DNA of 64,000 nucleotides from Pseudooceanicola sp. HF7 (GTDB lineage Bacteria; Pseudomonadota; Alphaproteobacteria; Rhodobacterales; Rhodobacteraceae). The stretch spans positions 1 to 64,000 of the forward strand of contig NZ_JAATOW010000009.1 in assembly GCF_011806405.1 (NCBI RefSeq). Reading direction: 5' to 3'. A program made the position numbers and the translations under genes. Under the pieces are notes generated by a model. That model searched no databases. It was not told the origin of the DNA and saw nothing but the letters and a program-made list of their open reading frames with translations. Of the stretch, positions 1-8,400 are shown piece after piece (the first letter of the stretch is position 1; each line of letters starts with the position of its first letter).

Positions 1-1629
1 GAGCGTGGAATCATCCACCGGCGCGCCGTCGGAAATGACCATCAGGATCTTGCGTGCCTCGCGCCGCGATGCCGTCCGGCGGTGCGCCCATTCCAGCGCC
101 TCGCCGTCGATGTTCTCCTTCAGCAGACCTTCCTTCATCATCAGGCCCAGGTTCTCGCGGCTGCGCCGCCAGGGCGCATCGGCCTGCTTGTAGATGATGT
201 GGCGCAGGTCGTTCAGGCGGCCGGGCTGTTGCGGGCGGCCATCGGCCAGCCATTTCTCACGGCTTTGGCCGCCTTTCCAGGCGCGGGTGGTAAAGCCCAG
301 GATCTCCACCTTGACAGAGCAGCGCTCCAGCGTGCGCGCCAGCACATCCGCACAGATCGCCGCGATGGAGATCGGACGCCCCCGCATGGAACCGGAGTTG
401 TCCAGCAGCAGCGTCACCACGGTGTCGCGGAACTCCATGTCCTTTTCGACCTTGAAGGACAGCGGGGTCGTCGGGTTGGCGACCACGCGGGCCAGGCGGC
501 CGGCATCCAGCACGCCCTCTTCCTTGTCGAAATCCCAGCTGCGGTTCTGCTGGGCCTGAAGGCGGCGTTGCAGCTTGTTGGCCAGGCGGCCCACGGCCCC
601 CTTCAGCGGGTCAAGCTGCTGGTCCAGGTAGGCGCGCAGGCGCTCCAGCTCTGCCGGATCGGCCAGGTCCTCGGCCGCGACCTCTTCGTCGAAATCGCGG
701 ATGTAGACGGTGTAATTGGGGTCGGCCTCGCTGATCGGCGTCGGCGGAGGCGGATCCAGCGGGGCCTCGCCCTCGGGCATCTCGGCCTCTTCGCCGGCTT
801 CCTGGTCGGCCATGTCGTCGGCGCTGACCTGGGCATCGGACTGGTCCTGCTGCTGCTCCTGGCTGTCCTCGGGGCTGGCCTCTGGCTGCTCTTCGCTGTC
901 GTCAGAGCCGGTGGAATCGGGATCCTGTTCCTCTTCCTCGCCGTCCTGCGCCTCGTCTTCGGCCTCGTCGTCCTCTCCGTCCGGGTCATCGCCCAGCTGG
1001 TCGCCGTAGCCCAGGTCCTCGATGATCTTGCGGGCGAACCTGGCAAAGGCCGCCGGGTCAGAGATCTTTTCCTGCAGGTCCTCAAGCGTTTCCGCCGCGC
1101 GCTCCTCCATGAAGGGCCGCCAGAGCTCCATCACGTTCTCCGCGCCCTCGGGCAGGGGGCGGCCCGTGGCCAGGTGGCGGATCAGGTAGCCCGCCGCCGT
1201 CGCAAGGGGCGCGTCCTTCTGTTCGGTGATTCCGGCATAGCCGGCGCGCTTGGCCTCGGCGGCGATCTTGTGATCGATATTGCCGGCGGTGCCCGGCATG
1301 TCCCGCGCGCCCATGGCTTCGCACCGCGCGGTCTCCATCGCCTCGAACAGCTCCCGCGCCATCTGGCCGTCAGGGGCATAGCGATTGAAGGTGGGCACGT
1401 CGTGGTACTTGTGGTGCAGCGCCAGCGCATCGGCTGTGCCGCGGGCCAGCAGCACCTCTTCCTTCGTCAGGCGGCGGCTGATCTGCGGCAGGCGGACGGA
1501 ATCGCCGCTCTTGCCGGCCGGATCGACCGAGTAGGAGATGTTCAGTTCGGAATCGTCGGCCATGACCTTGGTGGCCTCGGCCAGGGCCTTCTTGAACGGA
1601 TCGGCGGGATTGTCGCTGGGCTTGTTCAT
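1..1629 (-). CDS. cobT: Cobaltochelatase subunit CobT (3' end cut by window edge)
   Basis: This is the large accessory subunit of the ATP-dependent, aerobic-pathway cobaltochelatase CobNST, which inserts cobalt into hydrogenobyrinate a,c-diamide. From the ATG at 1629 the frame stays open for 543 codons to the window edge; the family is usually a little over 600 residues, so only the C-terminus is missing. A long Asp/Glu/Gln-rich stretch (about residues 205-290) precedes a von Willebrand A domain whose MIDAS motif DNSGS starts at D410, as expected for a MgChl-D-like partner of an AAA+ ring. Its partner cobS lies upstream on the same strand but is separated by two small exported-protein genes instead of being adjacent. 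Confidence 0.95.
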   Translation of the reverse strand, partial: MNKPSDNPADPFKKALAEATKVMADDSELNISYSVDPAGKSGDSVRLPQISRRLTKEEVLLARGTADALALHHKYHDVPTFNRYAPDGQMARELFEAMETARCEAMGARDMPGTAGNIDHKIAAEAKRAGYAGITEQKDAPLATAAGYLIRHLATGRPLPEGAENVMELWRPFMEERAAETLEDLQEKISDPAAFARFARKIIEDLGYGDQLGDDPDGEDDEAEDEAQDGEEEEQDPDSTGSDDSEEQPEASPEDSQEQQQDQSDAQVSADDMADQEAGEEAEMPEGEAPLDPPPPTPISEADPNYTVYIRDFDEEVAAEDLADPAELERLRAYLDQQLDPLKGAVGRLANKLQRRLQAQQNRSWDFDKEEGVLDAGRLARVVANPTTPLSFKVEKDMEFRDTVVTLLLDNSGSMRGRPISIAAICADVLARTLERCSVKVEILGFTTRAWKGGQSREKWLADGRPQQPGRLNDLRHIIYKQADAPWRRSRENLGLMMKEGLLKENIDGEALEWAHRRTASRREARKILMVISDGAPVDDSTL

Positions 1630-1678
1630 GCGATTTGTAAAGCACTCTGCGCGGTGGCAGGCAAGCGCTTCTGCGGGA

Positions 1679-2005
1679 TCAATCCTCCACCCAGGCGCAA
1701 TCCTCCGCGATCTCGTCGAAAATCTCCCGCGAAAGCCTGTCTTTCTGCAGCAAGGCGGCCTTGGCGATCAGGGCGTAATCGGGGGTTTCATGGGCGATCC
1801 GCTCTTCGGCTTTCGGCCCGGCCATGCGGGTGAAATCCTCCGCCAACTGGCGCGCATTGGGCATCTCTTCGAAAATGCCGGGGTTGGCATCGGCCAGGGC
1901 CACCACCCCGGACCAGAGTGCCGCACATTGCGCCGGGTGGCGCTCGATCGCGGCAATGGCGGGCAGGGGCAGGGCAAGCAGGGGGAAAAGAACAGGGTAA
2001 CGCAT
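1679..2005 (-). CDS. Small exported protein of unknown function
   Basis: A 108-residue protein that I do not recognise. The N-terminus ([19 protein letters not shown]) looks like a Sec signal peptide with cleavage near residue 19, leaving a short acidic domain of about 90 residues ending in AEDCAWVED. The two cysteines outside the signal could form a disulfide in the periplasm. It sits between cobS and cobT on the same strand, about 50 bases upstream of cobT, so it may be co-transcribed with it. Nothing ties it to cobalamin synthesis. Codon bias fits the neighbours, which supports a real gene. Confidence 0.7.
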   Translation of the reverse strand: MRYPVLFPLLALPLPAIAAIERHPAQCAALWSGVVALADANPGIFEEMPNARQLAEDFTRMAGPKAEERIAHETPDYALIAKAALLQKDRLSREIFDEIAEDCAWVED

Positions 2006-2083
2006 TGGGGGAATCTACAGGTTCAGGCCGGAAAGTCACCCGCGAAGCGTCTCAGTTCACTATCGCGCGACGGCGCGCAGGGG

Positions 2084-2530
2084 CTAGGGCAACAGCGCGT
2101 CGCACCGGACCATGAATTTGCCGGCGGCGGCCTCTGCCCGCGATGCCTCTGCCGCGACCAGGGAAAAGGCCGCGCGGCGCAGCAGGCGTGCCTGGGCGGC
2201 CTTGGCCTCGATCCGCAGGGTCAGGATGCGCCGCGCGTTGCGTTCCTCCGTGACGGCCTCCAGCAGGTCGAGCATGCGACTGCGCCGCAGCGCGGTCGCC
2301 TCTGAACCGGGGCGAGAGAGCAGCCATTCATGCTCCATCACCGCAGAGAGCCGCCCGGCGCAGGTGGCAAACAGCCGCACGATCTCCGGCAGGGGAGCGG
2401 GGCGCAATGCCTCATCGGGCGCGGGTGCCCCGGCGATGGTGGGCGCGGCGCGCAGGACGGTGGGACACAAGGGCGCAAGGGCCAGCGCAAGCAGCAGCCC
2501 CACCGCCCGAGGGCATCTCTGCCAGGCCAT
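2084..2530 (-). CDS. Small exported protein of unknown function
   Basis: Translation from the ATG at 2530 gives 148 residues starting MAWQRCPRAVGLLLALALAP, a signal peptide with cleavage probably after LRAAP. This start is preferred over the ATG 39 bases upstream because a GGAGGT ribosome-binding site lies at the right distance and it leaves a clean signal sequence. The mature part is Arg/Ala-rich and helical (for example AKAAQARLLRRAAFSLVAAE), with two cysteines. The family is not recognised. It lies between cobS and the 1679-2005 gene on the same strand, giving the order cobS, this gene, 1679-2005, cobT. Confidence 0.65.
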   Translation of the reverse strand: MAWQRCPRAVGLLLALALAPLCPTVLRAAPTIAGAPAPDEALRPAPLPEIVRLFATCAGRLSAVMEHEWLLSRPGSEATALRRSRMLDLLEAVTEERNARRILTLRIEAKAAQARLLRRAAFSLVAAEASRAEAAAGKFMVRCDALLP

Positions 2531-2838
2531 GACGGACCTCCGGGCTGGGCCCCGGTCGCACCGGGGCAATCGGGATGGACGGCAGACAGGGGCGCAGGAT
2601 CCGCGCCGGGCCAGCTGCCGCCAATCCGGGGGCAGCCTAGGCGCAAAGACCTTGCCAATCCGTTCACGCTGCGGTCGTGACGGAGCTTAACACATTGTGA
2701 AGAAATAAGATATCAGAGCGACCCGCGGTCCGGCGTCTGCTCTGCGTCCGGATCCGGCGCCAAGCGGGGGGCACCCGTTGGGAAGGGCGGGGATCAGGAA
2801 AGGGGCTGGCGACAGCACTGCCGCCAGCCCTAAAGGCG
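2531..2838. other. 308-base gap between cobS and the exported-protein genes
   Basis: No gene is supported here. The gap holds the cobS terminator hairpin (2803-2830) and a GC-rich hairpin in the leader of the next gene (2549-2567: GCCCCGGT, loop CGC, ACCGGGGC). The AT-richer stretch at 2688-2714 is the only plausible place for a promoter reading toward 2530, but no clear -35/-10 pair is visible. Confidence 0.6.
2803..2830 (-). terminator. Hairpin terminator downstream of cobS
   Basis: Perfect 9-bp arms GGGCTGGCG and CGCCAGCCC surround a 10-base loop, starting 9 bases past the cobS stop codon. On the minus strand the stem is followed by CCTTTCC, a weak pyrimidine run, so termination may be partial and allow read-through toward cobT. 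Confidence 0.6.
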
Positions 2839-3822
2839 TCAGCCCGCGGCTACGGCGGCGCTTTCCGGCAGTTCCTCGTCAAAGCAGCGCTGGTAGAACT
2901 CGGCCACCGTCTGGCGTTCAAGCTCGTCGCACTTGTTGAGGAAGGTCAGGCGGAAGGCATAGCCCGTGTTGCGGAAGATCTCCGCATTGGTGGCCCAGTT
3001 GATCACCGTCCGGGGGCTCATGACCGTCGACAGGTCGCCGTTCATGAAGGCGGTCCGGGTCAGGCCGGCCAGCGTCACCATCTGCGCGATGGTCTTGCGG
3101 CCCTTCTCATTGTTGTAATGCGGCGCCTTGCTGAGCACGATCGCGGTTTCCGCGTCATGGCTCAGGTAGTTCAGCGTTGCCACCAGCGACCAGCGGTCCA
3201 TCTGGGCCTGGTTGATCTGCTGGGTGCCGTGGTACAGGCCCGTCGTGTCGCCCAGGCCAACGGTGTTGGAGGTGGCGAACAGACGGAAATGCTTGTTCGG
3301 GGTGATGATCTCGTTCTGGTCAAGCAGGGTCAGCTTGCCGTCCGTCTCCAGCACCCGCTGGATCACGAACATCACGTCCGCGCGGCCCGCGTCATATTCG
3401 TCGAAGACGATGGCGGTGGGGTTGCGCAGCGCCCAGGGCAGGATGCCCTCGTGGAACTCCGTCACCTGCTTGCCGTCGCGCAGCTTGATCGCATCCTTGC
3501 CGATCAGGTCGATCCGGCTGATGTGGCTGTCCAGGTTGACCCGCACGCAGGGCCAGTTCAGCCGCGCGGCGACCTGTTCGATATGGGTGGATTTGCCCGT
3601 ACCGTGATAGCCCTGCACCATCACGCGACGGTTGTGGCTGAAGCCTGCCAGGATGGCGAGCGTGGTATCGGGGTCAAATCGGTAGGTCGGGTCAAGCTCC
3701 GGAACACGGTCCGTTTTCTCGTCAAACCCTTTGACCACCATATCCGTATCAATGCCAAAGGTCTCTCGGACAGAGAATTCCTCGGTCGGTTTGGCGTTGA
3801 TATCGAGCGATCCGTCGGCCAT
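2839..3822 (-). CDS. cobS: Cobaltochelatase subunit CobS (AAA+ ATPase)
   Basis: CobS is the AAA+ motor of the CobNST cobaltochelatase in aerobic cobalamin synthesis. The ATG at 3822 gives 327 residues, the normal family length; a longer open frame to 4119 would run into the divergent sigma-factor gene and is rejected. Walker A is GYHGTGKST at 71-79 and Walker B is IVFDEYD at 138-144, followed by sensor-type ATSN and an arginine-rich C-terminal part. It is transcribed away from the ECF sigma gene and toward cobT, with the terminator at 2803-2830 directly behind it. Confidence 0.97.
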   Translation of the reverse strand: MADGSLDINAKPTEEFSVRETFGIDTDMVVKGFDEKTDRVPELDPTYRFDPDTTLAILAGFSHNRRVMVQGYHGTGKSTHIEQVAARLNWPCVRVNLDSHISRIDLIGKDAIKLRDGKQVTEFHEGILPWALRNPTAIVFDEYDAGRADVMFVIQRVLETDGKLTLLDQNEIITPNKHFRLFATSNTVGLGDTTGLYHGTQQINQAQMDRWSLVATLNYLSHDAETAIVLSKAPHYNNEKGRKTIAQMVTLAGLTRTAFMNGDLSTVMSPRTVINWATNAEIFRNTGYAFRLTFLNKCDELERQTVAEFYQRCFDEELPESAAVAAG

Positions 3823-3939
3823 GGTCGGTCTGTCCTTTGTCGTTCCCTTTTCGGTCCGGCGCCCGGACCCTCGCCGCACAATATCGAAGCGGGCGGTGAG
3901 CGAAAGGGCAAAAAAGCGCGGGCCGTGACGGGACGAAGA

Positions 3940-3952
3940 CTTGCTCAGCAAG
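3940..3952. promoter_or_regulatory. Perfect inverted repeat upstream of the ECF sigma gene
   Basis: CTTGCT-C-AGCAAG is a perfect 6+1+6 palindrome, 38 bases before the sigma-factor ATG in the intergenic region shared with cobS. It could be an operator for a dimeric regulator. No ECF-type GGAAC -35 element is visible on the plus strand of this gap, so autoregulation by the encoded sigma factor is not apparent. Confidence 0.3.
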
Positions 3953-3989
3953 CGGGCGAAAGACGTGGACGGCAGGGAGGTGGGGCACA

Positions 3990-4532
3990 ATGGCGACGCT
4001 GGAAGACATCGAACATCTGATCGCGCGCACCGCCCTTGCGGACCGCTCCGCCTTCCAGGAGCTCTACCAGCTGACATCGGCGAAACTCTTTGGCGTTGCC
4101 CTGCGTGTCTTGGGAACAAGAACGGAAGCCGAAGAGGCCATACAGGAAACCTACATCAAGATCTGGCGCGGGGCCGGGCGCTACAATGCCGGGGGCTACA
4201 GCCCGATGACCTGGCTCATCACCATCGCGCGCAATACCGCGATCGACAGGTTGCGGGCCCGGCGCGCCGGCGGAGCGGAACTGGCAGAGGCCGAGGATAT
4301 CGCCTCCTCCGATCCCACTCCGGAAGCAGCCGCCATCGCGGGCTCTGAACGGGCCCTGCTGCTTGGCTGTCTTGAAGAACTGCCCGAAGACCGCGCCGAA
4401 GCGGTGCAGGGCGCCTACCTGATGGGGCTGACCTACCAGGAGCTCGCCGACAGGTTCGGCGTGCCGATCAACACGATGCGAAGCTGGCTGCGCCGCAGCC
4501 TGCTCAAACTCAGGGAATGTCTGACGCGATGA
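3990..4532 (+). CDS. ECF-type RNA polymerase sigma factor (SigK-like)
   Basis: An extracytoplasmic-function sigma-70 factor of 180 residues. Region 2 is visible at about 24-91 (YIKIWR, then [20 protein letters not shown]) and the region 4 helix-turn-helix at about 147-178 ([20 protein letters not shown]). A GGAGGT ribosome-binding site precedes the ATG. The stop overlaps the start of the anti-sigma gene, the usual layout of a sigma/anti-sigma pair held inactive at the membrane. Pairing with an RskA-type anti-sigma factor points to the SigK/RskA class rather than the zinc-binding ChrR or RseA classes. The inducing signal cannot be read from the sequence. Confidence 0.92.
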   Translation: MATLEDIEHLIARTALADRSAFQELYQLTSAKLFGVALRVLGTRTEAEEAIQETYIKIWRGAGRYNAGGYSPMTWLITIARNTAIDRLRARRAGGAELAEAEDIASSDPTPEAAAIAGSERALLLGCLEELPEDRAEAVQGAYLMGLTYQELADRFGVPINTMRSWLRRSLLKLRECLTR

Positions 4533-5254
4533 GCGACGATGGCGATCATATCCTGCCCGAAGGGGCCGCCCCCGGTGACGGGGACCGGATTCTTTCGGCT
4601 GAATACGTGCTGGGTTTGCTCAGCCCCGGGCAGGCTGCCGCCTTTGAAAGCCGCCTCGCGTCAGAACCCGCGCTGCGCGATATCACCGCCGGCTGGGCGG
4701 ATGATTTCGTGGCCATGACCGATACGATCCCGCCCCGCCAGGCGCCCCGCCGCGTCTGGCGCGCGATAGAGACAGAGCTTTGGCCCGAAACCCATGCGGC
4801 CTCAACGCATCCGGCGCGCAGCGCCCGCTTCCGTCTTGGCCGTTGGCTGGGCGGGGCGATGGTGGCGGCCATGCTGGGCGTCCTGGTGGTGCAATCCAAC
4901 CTGCTTGCGCCGCCCCAGCCGGGCCTTCTGGCAGAGATCGGGACTGCCCAGAGCGCGGCCCATTTCACCGCCGCCTATGATCCCGGCAGCGGGGAGCTCA
5001 GCATCGAACGGCTGGGGCCCGAGGCCCCCTCCGGGCGCTCCTATGAGCTTTGGCTGATCGCGGGCGATGCCGCGCCAGTCTCTGTCGTGGTCTGGCCCGA
5101 AGCGGCAGAGCGCCAGGCCGTGGCGCTGCCCACGGAGCTGGCAGAGGTGCTGCCGGGCGCGGTGCTGGCGATCTCCGATGAACCCTTCGGCGGCTCGCCC
5201 ACGGGCGCCCCGACAGGCGCCGTGCTGGCGACCGGGGCCGTGGTGCAGGGCTGA
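4529..5254 (+). CDS. RskA-like anti-sigma factor, single-pass membrane protein
   Basis: The cognate anti-sigma factor for the preceding gene. The ATG at 4529 forms an ATGA overlap with the sigma stop and gives 241 residues; an ATG at 4517 in the same frame would add four. From the longer start, a cytoplasmic part with YVLGLLSPGQAAAFE (residues 30-44, the anti-sigma helix typical of this class) is followed by one transmembrane segment (about 112-130) and a periplasmic RskA domain (SYELWLIAGDAAPVSV, then VLAISDEPFGGSPTGAPTG). No His-x3-Cys-x2-Cys zinc motif is present. Signal-dependent proteolysis is the usual release mechanism in this family, but that is inference here. Confidence 0.88.
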   Translation: MSDDGDHILPEGAAPGDGDRILSAEYVLGLLSPGQAAAFESRLASEPALRDITAGWADDFVAMTDTIPPRQAPRRVWRAIETELWPETHAASTHPARSARFRLGRWLGGAMVAAMLGVLVVQSNLLAPPQPGLLAEIGTAQSAAHFTAAYDPGSGELSIERLGPEAPSGRSYELWLIAGDAAPVSVVVWPEAAERQAVALPTELAEVLPGAVLAISDEPFGGSPTGAPTGAVLATGAVVQG

Positions 5255-5315
5255 CAAGCCTAGGCGCGCCCACACAACGCGCCCCGGCTCCCCACATCTC
5301 TTGCGGGCGGCAGGG

Positions 5316-5337
5316 CAGGGACCTGCGGTCCCGCTTT
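5316..5337 (+). terminator. Hairpin downstream of the anti-sigma gene
   Basis: GGGACC-TGC-GGTCCC is a perfect 6-bp stem followed by GCTTTCCCC. It could end the sigma/anti-sigma transcript. The T-run is short, so confidence is limited. Confidence 0.4.
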
Positions 5338-5473
5338 CCCCTCGCTTGGCCGGGGTTTCTGCTTCGCCAGCCGCGCGGGTTTTCGGCGCTTTTCTAGGTT
5401 CCCATAGCTTGTGGGCGCTGTCGGGCTGGCCCTAGCCTGACCCCATCCGCATCCGCCCAAAGGAGCCTGCCCC

Positions 5474-6169
5474 ATGCATAGCGCCACGTCCCACCGCCCC
5501 ACGGGCAACAAAACCCGCCCGCGTCTGCGGCTGACGGCCCTGACCCTCGGGCTCAGCCTGATCGCCGGCAGCGCCGCCGCCCAGGATGCCAAGCCCGTCG
5601 ACAGCTTCGAACCCGCGCGCAGCCATGCCCTGGAGATCCTGAGCCAGATCTGCATGGAAGAGATCACGAACGCCCAGAGCATGGCGCAGGCGGTCGGCAA
5701 CTGGCGCTTCCTCAAGGAGATCGCCGAGGACACCTTTGCCGAACAGCGCGCGCCCTACATGAACGTGATCGGCATGATCTATGACATGGGCGACGACTGC
5801 ACCGCCATCACCAGCGTGCCCTCTGCCTTCGGGCTTCCGAAGGGGGATCGCGTTGCGGCGGCGGAGTGGTTCCACCGGGCCGCGGACCAGGGCTATCCGC
5901 CGGCCATGTCGAACTACGTCCAGTACCTGATCATCGGCGAAGCCGTCCCTCAGGATTTCGACCGGGCCGAGGGCTATGCAGAGGCGGCGATCTTCCAGGG
6001 GGGCTACGGCACAATGGCCGTGCGCCTGGCAGAGCTGATCATGGAGGGGAAATACATCCCCCGTAACCGGGACGAGGCCCGCCGCATGCTGGACATCGCG
6101 CGGGAGACCGGCACGCCGGACTCCACCCTGAATGCCGCGGAAGCCGAGTTCCGCCAGACCTTCGACTAG
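5474..6169 (+). CDS. Exported Sel1-like repeat protein
   Basis: A 231-residue protein with a basic N-terminus and a hydrophobic signal segment (TALTLGLSLIAGSAAAQDA, cleavage near residue 36). The mature part carries Sel1-type helical repeats: RVAAAEWFHRAADQGYPPAM, then AEGYAEAAIFQGGYGTMAVR, then NRDEARRMLDIARETGTP. Such repeats are protein-interaction scaffolds, and periplasmic members often act in envelope processes. AAAGGAG lies 8 bases before the ATG. It follows the sigma/anti-sigma genes but is separated by 219 bases and a hairpin, so it is probably an independent unit. The exact function is unknown. Confidence 0.85.
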   Translation: MHSATSHRPTGNKTRPRLRLTALTLGLSLIAGSAAAQDAKPVDSFEPARSHALEILSQICMEEITNAQSMAQAVGNWRFLKEIAEDTFAEQRAPYMNVIGMIYDMGDDCTAITSVPSAFGLPKGDRVAAAEWFHRAADQGYPPAMSNYVQYLIIGEAVPQDFDRAEGYAEAAIFQGGYGTMAVRLAELIMEGKYIPRNRDEARRMLDIARETGTPDSTLNAAEAEFRQTFD

Positions 6170-6191
6170 GCGCCAGGACACGTGAAGCGGC

Positions 6192-6210
6192 GCCGGGTCT
6201 TGAACCCGGC
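6192..6210 (+). terminator. Hairpin downstream of the Sel1 gene
   Basis: GCCGGGT-CTTGA-ACCCGGC has perfect 7-bp arms, 22 bases after the Sel1 gene stop. Only a weak pyrimidine tail (CCCTTG) follows. Confidence 0.45.
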
Positions 6211-6394
6211 CCTTGAGGTCTGCCCCGAAAGCCTGCCCTCCAAAGCCTGTCGATAAAATTTGAAGGAAATGCTCCCCGGCTTGTTGCGGGGCGCAGCGGC
6301 GCGATTAACCGGCTCTTTGCGAAAGCTTGTCTAAACCCCCACTACCGCCGGGCCGTGCCGGGCGGTGTGCAAGCCAAGTGAGGTAAAGACCGTG

Positions 6395-6541
6395 ATGATC
6401 GCCCATGTCGGACGCCGCCAAGTCGCATCGCTCTTTGTCCTGGGCCTGCTGGGCCTTGCGGGGCTGGGCGAATACCTGCGCCCCGCCGAAGCCGCCATTC
6501 CCGGGGCGGAGATGCCCGAAGTCGCCGAACTGCGCCCCTGA
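6395..6541 (+). CDS. 48-residue single-pass membrane protein
   Basis: A short gene overlooked by length cut-offs. The ATG at 6395 (a GTG sits directly before it) gives 48 residues: a basic N-terminus (MIAHVGRRQ), one hydrophobic helix (VASLFVLGLLGLAGLG, about 10-25), then an acidic Pro/Ala-rich tail ending VAELRP. GAGGT at 6380-6384 is a well-placed ribosome-binding site, and third positions are G/C-rich as in neighbouring genes. The layout could be a small inner-membrane protein or an uncleaved signal anchor. The function is unknown. It lies between the Sel1 gene and the convergent dnaJ-like gene. Confidence 0.65.
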   Translation: MIAHVGRRQVASLFVLGLLGLAGLGEYLRPAEAAIPGAEMPEVAELRP

Positions 6542-6670
6542 GAAGCTAGGGACGCGCCGCGGCCCCATCGAGGGGCCGCCGCCCGTTGGTCGGCCTGCGC
6601 CTCCCGGGACATCCGCGACGGCCCGCGCGACTGTTCCGCCGCGTGCCCGCCAGAGACGCCTCTGGATTGC

Positions 6671-6703
6671 AAAGGCAAAAGGCCCGCCAAGCGGCGAGCC
6701 TTT
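6671..6703 (-). terminator. Rho-independent terminator of the J-domain gene
   Basis: On the minus strand an AAAGGC-T-CGCC arm pairs with GGCG-G-GCCTTT around the loop GCTT, and the stem ends in TTTT. It lies about 50 bases beyond the stop of the J-domain gene. Confidence 0.7.
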
Positions 6704-6755
6704 CCCATGTCTCCACGCCTTCGGGCCATCCTGTCCAGACAGACCCGCCCGCAGC

Positions 6756-7379
6756 TTACTTGAAGTTGCGGCTGTCCTTGAGCTGATCCCAGGCCCAGAC
6801 CACCAGTTGCAGCTGTTCTTCCTGGCTGCGGTCGCCGCCGTTCATGTCCGGGTGCAGCACCTTGATCAGCGCCTTGTAGGCCTTGCGCAGCTCGGCTTTG
6901 CTCGCGGTTTCCTTGACCTCGAGGATGTCGATGGCCTTGCGCTCGGTCGGCGGCAGGCGGCGCTGTGCACCCCCGGTCTTGCCGGGGTTCTGGGTGGCGT
7001 TCTCGCCCAGCACCTGGTGGGGATCCTCGATGCCCAGCCGTGCCCAGGCGCGCGCCTCGGGGTCGGTGAACGGCTTGGTCTTGCGGTCCCAGACCTTGTC
7101 ATGGGACATCTGGGCGTTCATCTCGGCCTCGGTCTTGCCGTCGAAGAAGCTCCAGCGCTGGTTGTATTCGCGCACGTGTTCCTTGCAGAACCAGTAGTAA
7201 TCATCCAGCACATCCGGCGCCTTGGGCGCGCGGTACTTGCCGGCTTCCTGGCAGCCTTCATGTTCGCAGACCCGGGTCGAGGTCTCGGACGCGCCGGACA
7301 TGCCCCGGCGTCCGCGGTTCGTCTTCTTCTTGGCAGAAGAGATCGACATGTCGAAACCGAAGGGATCGTTCTTTGGCAT
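6756..7379 (-). CDS. DnaJ-like protein with a C-terminal J domain
   Basis: A 207-residue J-domain co-chaperone. The ATG at 7379 is chosen because GGAAAGGA precedes it and because a longer frame would cross the divergent bolA promoter. The J domain is at the C-terminus (about 148-207), with the Hsp70-stimulating HPD at 176-178 inside ALIKVLHPDMNGGDRS. The N-terminal half has a possible metal-binding Cys set (C38, C43, C65, H68) that ordinary DnaJ lacks. It is not the housekeeping DnaJ, which has an N-terminal J domain. The divergent pairing with bolA, near cobS/cobT, recurs in Rhodobacterales. Confidence 0.9.
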   Translation of the reverse strand: MPKNDPFGFDMSISSAKKKTNRGRRGMSGASETSTRVCEHEGCQEAGKYRAPKAPDVLDDYYWFCKEHVREYNQRWSFFDGKTEAEMNAQMSHDKVWDRKTKPFTDPEARAWARLGIEDPHQVLGENATQNPGKTGGAQRRLPPTERKAIDILEVKETASKAELRKAYKALIKVLHPDMNGGDRSQEEQLQLVVWAWDQLKDSRNFK

Positions 7380-7472
7380 CTTGGTTCCTTTCCGGGGGGA
7401 GCGGTCTTTCCGAGTCAGGCGCGTCAGTTTAGACTGTGTGGCGTCAGATTGAAGAGGCGAGTGGAAAAAAAT

Positions 7473-7730
7473 ATGACCAGACAGGCAGAGATCCGCAGGC
7501 GGCTGGAACAGGCCTTCACCCCGGAATCCCTTGATGTTCTCGATGAAAGCGAAAGCCACCGGGGCCATGCCGGATTCCAGGAAGGCGGCGAAAGCCATTT
7601 TCGTGTGCGGATGCGCGCGGACAGCCTTTCCGGCAAGAGCCGGATCGCCAAGCACCGCGCCGTGCATAGCGCCATCGGCCCCGACCTGATGGGCGAAATC
7701 CACGCGCTGGCGCTGGAACTCGAAAGCTAA
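7473..7730 (+). CDS. BolA family protein
   Basis: An 85-residue BolA-type protein. The class-II KH-like fold is recognisable from SLDVLDESESHRGHAGFQEG (residues 19-38), followed by ESHFRVRMRADSLSGKSRIA and KHRAVHSAIG, the helix-turn-helix-like segment with the conserved C-terminal histidine. BolA proteins work with monothiol glutaredoxins in iron-sulfur and iron handling; bacterial BolA1 also affects morphology under stress. The ATG at 7473 begins MTRQAEIRRRLEQAF, the usual start for the family. It is divergent from the J-domain gene across a 93-base promoter region. Confidence 0.93.
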   Translation: MTRQAEIRRRLEQAFTPESLDVLDESESHRGHAGFQEGGESHFRVRMRADSLSGKSRIAKHRAVHSAIGPDLMGEIHALALELES

Positions 7731-7737
7731 GGGCGTG

Positions 7738-7773
7738 GAGCCGACCCGGCGGCAACAGCCGGCGGGTCGGCTC
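7738..7773. terminator. Convergent hairpin between bolA and the DUF4177 gene
   Basis: GAGCCGACCC and GGGTCGGCTC are perfect 10-bp arms around 16 bases, placed between two converging genes. It probably ends transcription from both sides, though neither side has a long T-run. Confidence 0.6.
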
Positions 7774-7811
7774 GCCCGTTCAATTCCAGGTCGGCCCGGC
7801 TGGAAGCAGTC

Positions 7812-8312
7812 TCAGCTGTAAGAACCCTCGCTGCGCGCCTTGCGCTCTGCCGCGTGAGGGCTGGCCTCGTCCCCGGACTCGTCGTCGCCGGTCTCGTGGT
7901 GCGTGGTCTCGTCGACCTCTGGCGCGTCATCGTCGGATTTGCGCGCCGTCAGGACTGCGCCGCGCGCGCCTTCCGGGGCATTGGCCGATCCCAGCCGCTG
8001 CGTCGCCTTGCCCGACAGCGCCACCACGGGCGTCTCTTCGGGGGTGGCGGGCTCCATGACCTCGGCGGCGTATTCCTCTTGCAGGGCACGGCGGAAGATC
8101 AGCACGTTGCGATAGGTCGTCGTGCTGCCCGTCAGGCCAGAGCGTTCTTCCTGCGGCAGCATCTCTGCGCGCTGGTATTCCCAGCCTTTCGCCGCCATCT
8201 CGTTCATCAGCTCTTCCAGCGTCAGGGCAAAGCGGCCTTCGCTGGTCTTCACCCCGCGCGCCTTGGGCGCTTTCGTGGGGGCGGGGACCACCTTGTATTC
8301 GTAACGGCTCAT
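7812..8312 (-). CDS. DUF4177 domain protein
   Basis: A 166-residue cytoplasmic protein. The N-terminal 70 residues match the DUF4177 pattern: MSRYEYKVVPAPTKAPKARG, then LTLEELMNEMAAKGWEYQRA and TYRNVLIFRRAL. The remaining half is a low-complexity acidic/Ala/Thr-rich tail (DDDAPEVDETTHHETGDDES) that is probably disordered. No enzymatic function is known for DUF4177. It is followed on the minus strand by the convergent hairpin shared with bolA. Confidence 0.8.
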   Translation of the reverse strand: MSRYEYKVVPAPTKAPKARGVKTSEGRFALTLEELMNEMAAKGWEYQRAEMLPQEERSGLTGSTTTYRNVLIFRRALQEEYAAEVMEPATPEETPVVALSGKATQRLGSANAPEGARGAVLTARKSDDDAPEVDETTHHETGDDESGDEASPHAAERKARSEGSYS

Positions 8313-8400
8313 CCGGCCCTCTCCTTCTTTGCGCTGCCCGTTCCTGCGGTCCCTTGGGACCCATCCCTAGATGCACCCTGCGGCGCGAAAGACAAGACCC

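Noticed and set aside
82-1833. A 580-codon plus-strand frame across the cobT region
   Set aside because: The complementary strand encodes CobT with the DNSGS MIDAS motif; this frame is its shadow.
3823-3989. Cobalamin riboswitch upstream of cobS
   Set aside because: The region is only 167 bases, divergent with a sigma-factor gene, and no B12-box-like segment or conserved core is visible.
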